Shown here: one piece after another, positions 8,612 to 12,332 of the stretch
Layout of the letters: each line of letters begins with the position of its first letter
Position numbering within the stretch: position 1 is the first letter of the stretch
Translations under genes and position numbers: made by a program
Origin: an uncultured Porphyromonas sp.
GTDB lineage: Bacteria; Bacteroidota; Bacteroidia; Bacteroidales; Porphyromonadaceae
NCBI GenBank assembly: GCA_900539765.1
Contig: UQDF01000060.1
Coordinates: 1 to 12,332, forward strand
Direction: 5' to 3'
DNA length: 12,332 nt
The notes under the pieces: model-generated
The model's database searches: none
The model's input: the letters and a program-made list of their open reading frames with translations, nothing else
What the model was told of the DNA's origin: nothing

Positions 8612-10551
8612 GCGAAATCATACATCTCCTCCCCGATAGCATCGCCAATCAGATCGCCGCTGGTGAAGTAATCCAGCGACCAGCCTCTATGCTCAAAGAG
8701 TTGGTCGAAAACGCCATCGATGCCCACGCCACGCAGATAACCATCGAGCTACAAGATGCGGGCAAAGAGCTTATGCGCGTCATCGATGACGGTGTCGGTA
8801 TGAGCCCGCTAGATGCTCGTATGGCCTTCGAGCGCCACGCCACCAGCAAGATATCCTCCGTCGACGACCTCTTCACGCTCCGCTCTATGGGCTTTCGTGG
8901 CGAGGCGCTTGCCTCTATCGTGGCGGTAGCTCAGATCGAGCTAGTCACACGACAGGCCGATAGCGATATAGGCTACAAGCTCTTGATCAACGGCTCCGAG
9001 GTCATCAGCTCCTCCCCCACCGTTGCCGAGGTGGGGACCTCTATCACGGTAAAGAATCTCTTTTACAACGTCCCCGCACGGCGACGCTTCCTCAAAGGCT
9101 CCGAGACAGAGCTGAGACACATCTACCGCCAGTTCGAGCGCATCGCACTAGTCTACCCCGAGATTGCCTTCACCCTCTACTCCGAGGGCAAGCTCATACG
9201 CAACCTCCCCAAGAGCGATCTCCAGCATCGCATCGTAGACCTACTAGGCAAGAGCTACTCCAAGCAGCTCATCCCGATCGAGTACCAAGGTCCCCTAGCC
9301 AACGTCTCAGGCTTCATCACCTTACCACGCGATGCTAAGCGCAGAGGTGCCCAGCAGTTCTTCTTTGTCAATGGACGCTATATGAAGCACCCCTACTTCC
9401 ACCGTGCGGTTATGAACGTCTTTGAGGACCTCATTGCGCCAGGTAGCCAGCCCAACTACTTCATCTACTTTCAGGTAGACCCCAGTCGCATCGATGTCAA
9501 TATACATCCGACCAAGACGGAGATCAAGTTCCTCGATGAGCAGGCTATCTTCAAGCTCCTTATGGTAGTGCTACGCGAGCACCTCAGCACCACCAGCGCT
9601 ATGCCCGCCATCACCTTTAGCACCGACCAGCTTATCGAGATACCCGCTTACGATGCCACACGCCAGAGCCACACGACACTCCAGCCACCGCCCGTACAGA
9701 TAGACCCTGAGTACAATCCCTTTAAGCTCATCTCTACAGACGATGAGCAACCCCTCGACCCACTCTCCCCTGTGAGTAGTGGCTCACCCGCTCATTGGGA
9801 AAGCTTTATCGACGACTTCCAGCAGCGACGAGGCGAGTCAACGCTTCCCACAAGCCAAACCACGGGAGCAGCCTCCACAGCAGTGGATCCACTCTTTATG
9901 GTCTCCGCTAGCTCCCCTCAGCCTGCTGCCAATAGCACCAACTTGGTCTACACCTTTCAGGAGCGCTACCTCTTCACCACGATGAGCGACCGTCTTGCGG
10001 TCATACAGATCGAGCGCGCACTGCTACGCATCTACTACGAGCAGCAGATAGCCACACTCGCACTCGAGCCCGATCAGGCGCAGCCACTACTCTTTGCCGA
10101 GGAGCTGTCGCTACCCAGTGAAATCTACCCGAAGCATCACGAGTTGGTCGAAAGCTTGCGACAGATCGGCTTCGAAATCACGCCGCAAGAAGCATCCGCA
10201 GGCACAGACACGGACGACAATGTCTACCTCATCACCTCTGTCCCCAAGCCACTCCGCCCCATCGGTGTCGCCGATATGATCACCCAGACGCTCGGCGAAC
10301 ACCTCGATCAGCTGGAGCGCGAAGAGATCGATGCAGAGCTATCTCAAGAGACGCAGCTAGCGCAGCTCTTCCTTTCCAGCGAAGCCCTGCGCCAAGCCAG
10401 CGAACTGGTACGCCACACACTCCACGCACGCGCTACACAGCCCAGTCAGATCATCTCCGACCTCTTCCTGACGCCCAACTCGCAGTTCGACCCGCTCGGA
10501 CGCTCCATTATGGTCTCGCTCACCTCCGAGGAGATCGACAAGTGGTTCTAA
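8608..10551 (+). CDS. mutL: DNA mismatch repair protein MutL
   Basis: MutL links mismatch recognition by MutS to strand removal. The N-terminal GHKL ATPase is intact in this 647-residue protein: Glu31 and Asn35 in KELVENAIDA, DGVGM (61-65), HATSK (77-81), GFRGEAL (95-101), GTSI (143-146), then the NLFYNVPARRRFL loop. The second domain has FFFVNGRYMKHP and DVNIHPTKTEIKF. A Pro/Ser/Thr-rich linker covers about 340-445, followed by the dimerisation domain. There, the endonuclease motif DQHA(X)2E(X)4E is replaced by QIERALLRIYYE (467-478), and the protein has no cysteine at all, so the usual zinc-site motif is also missing. QPLLF (492-496) resembles a sliding-clamp-binding peptide. It is the last gene of the rightward run, coupled to the upstream gene by ATGA. 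Confidence 0.95.
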   Translation: MSEIIHLLPDSIANQIAAGEVIQRPASMLKELVENAIDAHATQITIELQDAGKELMRVIDDGVGMSPLDARMAFERHATSKISSVDDLFTLRSMGFRGEALASIVAVAQIELVTRQADSDIGYKLLINGSEVISSSPTVAEVGTSITVKNLFYNVPARRRFLKGSETELRHIYRQFERIALVYPEIAFTLYSEGKLIRNLPKSDLQHRIVDLLGKSYSKQLIPIEYQGPLANVSGFITLPRDAKRRGAQQFFFVNGRYMKHPYFHRAVMNVFEDLIAPGSQPNYFIYFQVDPSRIDVNIHPTKTEIKFLDEQAIFKLLMVVLREHLSTTSAMPAITFSTDQLIEIPAYDATRQSHTTLQPPPVQIDPEYNPFKLISTDDEQPLDPLSPVSSGSPAHWESFIDDFQQRRGESTLPTSQTTGAASTAVDPLFMVSASSPQPAANSTNLVYTFQERYLFTTMSDRLAVIQIERALLRIYYEQQIATLALEPDQAQPLLFAEELSLPSEIYPKHHELVESLRQIGFEITPQEASAGTDTDDNVYLITSVPKPLRPIGVADMITQTLGEHLDQLEREEIDAELSQETQLAQLFLSSEALRQASELVRHTLHARATQPSQIISDLFLTPNSQFDPLGRSIMVSLTSEEIDKWF

Positions 10552-10568
10552 AACTTATAGGATCCTTC

Positions 10569-10591
10569 TGAGACAAACGCTTGTTGTCTCA
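10569..10591. terminator. Hairpin after mutL, possible terminator
   Basis: TGAGACAA (10569-10576) and TTGTCTCA (10584-10591) form a perfect 8-bp stem with a 7-nt loop, 18 bp after the mutL stop. The bases after it (TTGTAAACC) are not a T-run, so if it ends transcription it is not a textbook intrinsic terminator. Its place between convergent genes fits a terminator or an RNA 3'-end stabiliser. Confidence 0.45.
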
Positions 10592-10618
10592 TTGTAAACC
10601 CCTAGTAAGCAGACGGTG

Positions 10619-10626
10619 CAAAGGTA
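10619..10626 (-). promoter_or_regulatory. Minus-strand -7 box (TACCTTTG), target unknown
   Basis: The plus-strand CAAAGGTA reads TACCTTTG on the minus strand, a full match to TAnnTTTG. No clear -33 TTG lies at normal spacing; that place is taken by the 22-bp palindrome at 10637-10658. Transcription would run into the mutL 3' end as antisense, and no gene is there on that strand. It may be a relic promoter, an antisense promoter or chance. Confidence 0.3.
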
Positions 10627-10636
10627 ATATGTCAAG

Positions 10637-10658
10637 CACTAGAGAGCGCTCTCTAGTG
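10637..10658. repeat. Perfect 22-bp palindrome
   Basis: CACTAGAGAGC (10637-10647) is followed at once by its exact reverse complement (10648-10658). As RNA it gives a 9-bp stem with a GCGC loop; as DNA it is a strong symmetric site for a dimeric regulator. There is no T-run on either side. It lies 10 bp from a minus-strand TACCTTTG box. Confidence 0.75.
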
Positions 10659-10707
10659 TACGCAGGGTCTGTCTGTAGCCTGCAAAAGCCCTAGCAGATC
10701 CTAAGAA

Positions 10708-10883
10708 GAGACTGTTGCAAAAGTCAACAGTCTGGACAATCTTGCTTGCAAGATTGTTCAGACTTTGCAGAAAGGATGAAGCGCAAGGCGCTGAGGGGGA
10801 GGTCTGAAGGGAGCATACCTCCGTATGTGACCGAAGCCGAATCCCGAAAGCAACACAGCGATGCGCCTTTATGCAACAGTCTC
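10708..10883. mobile_element. MITE-like element, 176 bp, with 12-bp TIRs and 5-bp target duplication
   Basis: GAGACTGTTGCA (10708-10719) and its exact reverse complement TGCAACAGTCTC (10872-10883) bound a 176-bp stretch without any coding frame. The flanks are AAGAA at 10703-10707 and AAGAA at 10884-10888, a likely 5-bp target duplication. Inside are a left-end hairpin (GACTGTTG 10710-10717 with CAACAGTC 10725-10732), a 16-bp stem (10730-10745 with 10748-10763, one G-T pair) and a small CATAC/GTATG hairpin (10814-10827). Terminal repeats of 12 bp with 5-bp duplications are, as I recall, features of the P. gingivalis IS1126 (IS5 family), so the element could be moved by a related transposase. 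It carries no transposase itself. Confidence 0.75.
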
Positions 10884-10931
10884 AAGAAGAATAGAGTTTG
10901 TCAGCCATTCTTGCCATAAGACCGAAGGAGG

Positions 10932-11819
10932 TCAATCGCGAAGGGTGCAGAGGTGGAGGAGCTTGTAGAGCGCGAAGAGGCGTAGTGAGGGGTGGCGCGA
11001 GGTGAGCTGTCGACGCAGCAACGGCTTGAGCAGCGGAGCTAAAGCAGCGAGGAGCGGGACGAGCTTAGCACGCTCTAGTCGTAGGTAGAGCTGGAGGAGA
11101 CGTATTGGATAAGGCGCGAGTAAGGCACGATGTCGGTAGAGGTTCTCCACATAGCGCTCGGTGGTGTCGAGGAATTGGTCGCTGGTCTCCTTGAGCGCAT
11201 GGATGACGGGGTTGTCGATATGCGTGATGGCGACACCTCGCTCGGCTAGACGATAGCCGAAGTAAGCGTCTTCGTAGCCCATACCCATCTCCGTGGGGAA
11301 CCCCTCCTCTAGAAAGATCTGACGAGGTATCATAAAGCTCATACTAACGAAAGCATCTGCTGGTGCTTGCTGCCGCTCGGCAAGGCTACGTGTCTCCACC
11401 TTGTGCCCATACTTATAGCGCAATAGTCTGTCTCTAGAGGGACGCTCGGTAGGATAGCTAAAGCCCCCTACCACTACCCTATCGCTATGCGCCGCCTGCA
11501 GGTAGTCTACGACGAAGCGACTGGAGGCTGGCATCGTGTCGGAGTCAATGATGAGCAGCTGATCGCCCTCAGCTTGCTGCGCTAGGTAGTTGCGCATACG
11601 TCCTGCGCCAAGATTCGTTGAGGAGCGGACAAGACGTATGAGTTCCTCCTGCTGGAGGGTGTCGTAGAGCTGAGCGTAGTGAGGGTCGGAGGAGTCGTCC
11701 CCGAGGATAATCTCGCCATCTATATGCCCCAGCTGTAGCTGACGATGCAGAGCCTCTACGAGTGGACGGCAGTCGTAGTTTCGTGTGGGGATCAGTATGG
11801 AGATTTGCTTTGCTGACAT
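10932..11819 (-). CDS. Family 2 glycosyltransferase (GT-A fold)
   Basis: The product is taken as 295 residues from the ATG at 11819, which opens MSAKQISILIPTRNYD, the usual beta-strand start of GT2 enzymes. An upstream ATG in frame (11906) would add 29 Cys-rich residues unlike the family and would start upstream of the promoter box at 11869-11876, so I reject it. Motifs seen: the nucleotide-binding GDDSSD (40-45), GAGRMRNYL (71-79), the metal-binding DSD (92-94), and the acceptor-side GMGYEDAYFGYRL (179-191), whose Glu183/Asp184 hold the likely catalytic base. The C-terminal part (about 235-295) is a Leu/Arg-rich amphipathic region that may lie on the membrane. It probably transfers a sugar from a nucleotide sugar to a surface glycan or lipid; donor and acceptor cannot be read from sequence. 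The gene is convergent with mutL and stands alone. Confidence 0.88.
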   Translation of the reverse strand: MSAKQISILIPTRNYDCRPLVEALHRQLQLGHIDGEIILGDDSSDPHYAQLYDTLQQEELIRLVRSSTNLGAGRMRNYLAQQAEGDQLLIIDSDTMPASSRFVVDYLQAAHSDRVVVGGFSYPTERPSRDRLLRYKYGHKVETRSLAERQQAPADAFVSMSFMIPRQIFLEEGFPTEMGMGYEDAYFGYRLAERGVAITHIDNPVIHALKETSDQFLDTTERYVENLYRHRALLAPYPIRLLQLYLRLERAKLVPLLAALAPLLKPLLRRQLTSRHPSLRLFALYKLLHLCTLRD

Positions 11820-11868
11820 AAGATAGCTAGAGGGCGACAGTTTCTTTGCGCAAGCGCAAGGCGCTCCA

Positions 11869-11901
11869 CAAAAGTACTCATTTCGGGCTGTATAGACACA
11901 A
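11869..11901 (-). promoter_or_regulatory. Candidate promoter of the glycosyltransferase gene
   Basis: On the minus strand TACTTTTG (plus 11869-11876) matches the Bacteroidota -7 box TAnnTTTG, and TTG (plus 11899-11901) lies 22 bp upstream as a -33 element, close to normal spacing. The start of transcription would fall near 11862, leaving a leader of about 43 nt before the ATG at 11819. The leader contains a small TTGCGC/GCGCAA inverted repeat with a 2-nt loop. Confidence 0.5.
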
Positions 11902-11906
11902 CACAA

Positions 11907-12090
11907 GAGGGAGAACCCCAGGGCTGACGCATTATAATCGCTCCGTCAGGAGCTACACATAGCGACAAGCGAGAAATAGATAAGTTCATTATAGTATAAT
12001 TGTATCACCCCAGGATTCTCGCGATCCTCACGCCTTGGGGATTTATACATCTTTAAGGGGATCACCCCCCCTCCAACTCCTTGATTATCG
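11907..12090. other. Gene-free region with two dyads
   Basis: No credible gene is seen. CTGACG (11924-11929) and CGTCAG (11944-11949) form a dyad centred about 75 bp upstream of the predicted glycosyltransferase start of transcription, a possible regulator site. A second structure pairs CCCCA (12008-12012) with TGGGG (12036-12040), and inside it AGGAT (12012-12016) with ATCCT (12024-12028). GGGGAT occurs twice (12037-12042 and 12057-12062), followed by a C-run. Two TATAAT strings occur, but this phylum does not use that box. Confidence 0.35.
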
Positions 12091-12281
12091 AATATCCACG
12101 TGGAAATTTTCAAATCTCCACGTGAGAAATAAAAATTCTCCACGTGAGCGAGAAATAAAACTTCGGAGGAATCATATGAAACTTCGGAGGAATCATATGA
12201 AACTTCGGAGGAAATGATTCGCGCCTACGTGGAGAATAAAAAATAGCCACGTGAAGAATGTCAAATTCTCACGTGGCTATT
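12091..12281. repeat. 191-bp imperfect palindrome with 22-bp-phased CACGTG cores
   Basis: Two 58-bp arms (12091-12148 and 12224-12281) are imperfect reverse complements. Each carries three CACGTG-type cores exactly 22 bp apart: 12097, 12119 and 12141 on the left; 12226 (TACGTG), 12248 and 12270 on the right. The bases between cores are mostly A/T and similar between units, roughly AGAAAT followed by ATTCTC. The centre (12161-12213) is a 21-bp tandem repeat. No matching target duplication is seen at the outer ends. As RNA it would fold into a very long hairpin; as DNA it presents six near-identical sites on one helix face. Function unknown. Confidence 0.8.
12161..12213 (+). repeat. 21-bp tandem repeat with GGAGG and ATG in each unit
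   Basis: CTTCGGAGGAATCATATG plus AAA forms unit 1 (12161-12181) and is repeated exactly at 12182-12202; a third copy is partial (CTTCGGAGGAA, 12203-12213) and then diverges. Each full unit has GGAGG six bases before an ATG (12176 and 12197). The period of 21 keeps the frame, so translation from 12176 gives MKLRRNHMKLRRK and stops at 12217. The divergent third copy gives ATG at 12214, overlapping that stop as ATGA, and reads MIRAYVENKK to a TAG at 12244-12246. Whether any of this is translated is unknown. Confidence 0.8.
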
Positions 12282-12282
12282 T
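12241..12282. terminator. Strong hairpin at the right end of the palindrome
   Basis: AAATAGCCACGTGA (12241-12254) pairs with TCACGTGGCTATTT (12269-12282), and after one bulged A the stem continues with GAAT/ATTC around a short GTCAA loop. The left side is preceded by an A-run and the right side ends TATTTG, so it might end transcription, perhaps from both directions, although the T-run is short. It is also part of the larger palindrome. Confidence 0.45.
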
Positions 12283-12332
12283 GTCCTCTTCCTGAAAAAA
12301 GTACACAGTTGGGAAGGTGTTACTGAGATGGT

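Noticed and set aside
11820..11906. 29-residue N-terminal extension of the glycosyltransferase
   Set aside because: Cys-rich and unlike GT2 starts; the -7 promoter box lies within it, so the ATG at 11819 is preferred.
11931..12000. TATAAT strings at 11933-11938 and 11995-12000 as sigma-70 -10 boxes
   Set aside because: Bacteroidota primary sigma factors use TAnnTTTG; the strings are expected in AT-rich spacer DNA.
12035..12217. 60-residue frame running through the CACGTG region, ending KLRRNHM repeats
   Set aside because: It would begin at a non-ATG codon inside a GC hairpin, and most of it is translated palindrome; only the short part from ATG 12176 is worth noting.
12091..12281. CRISPR array
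   Set aside because: Repeat units are about 22 bp with a 6-bp palindromic core and no unique spacers; the linkers are similar to each other and no cas gene is near.

Overview
The window looks like ordinary chromosomal core DNA from a Bacteroidota bacterium, most probably Porphyromonas or a close relative of moderate GC. The run clpP-clpX-recQ-PPIase (SurA type)-OstA-like-small membrane protein-mutL on one strand matches the order I recall from Porphyromonas gingivalis. Other pointers are the Bacteroidota promoter box TAnnTTTG, the scarcity of Shine-Dalgarno sites before the real genes, the RecQ with a C-terminal helical extension, and the OstA-like protein. The genus is inferred from memory, not from a search.

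Layout: 1-408 is a gene-free leader with a degenerate ~93-bp direct duplication and a TAnnTTTG box. 409-2434 carries clpP and clpX (17-bp overlap), which encode the two halves of the ClpXP protease. recQ follows at 2535-4736. 4761-8611 is an envelope block: a periplasmic chaperone/isomerase, an OstA-like protein of the LPS-transport type, and a small one-TM protein whose gene starts far inside the OstA-like frame. mutL (8608-10551) ends the rightward run with a 4-bp ATGA overlap. The close spacing suggests one or two transcripts joining proteolysis, DNA repair and outer-membrane assembly.

10552-10931 is a convergent intergenic region. It holds a hairpin, a perfect 22-bp palindrome beside a minus-strand TAnnTTTG box, and a 176-bp MITE-like element with perfect 12-bp terminal inverted repeats and a 5-bp target duplication. 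A family-2 glycosyltransferase lies on the minus strand (10932-11819) with its own promoter.

The right end, 11820-12332, has no credible ordinary gene. Its main feature is a ~191-bp AT-rich imperfect palindrome (12091-12281). Each arm has three CACGTG-type cores exactly 22 bp apart, and the centre is a 21-bp tandem repeat that presents GGAGG...ATG again and again. This is the least explained structure in the window. Other points worth checking are a MutL that has lost its endonuclease motif and every cysteine, and the 211-bp out-of-frame gene overlap. I see no rRNA, tRNA or CRISPR array.
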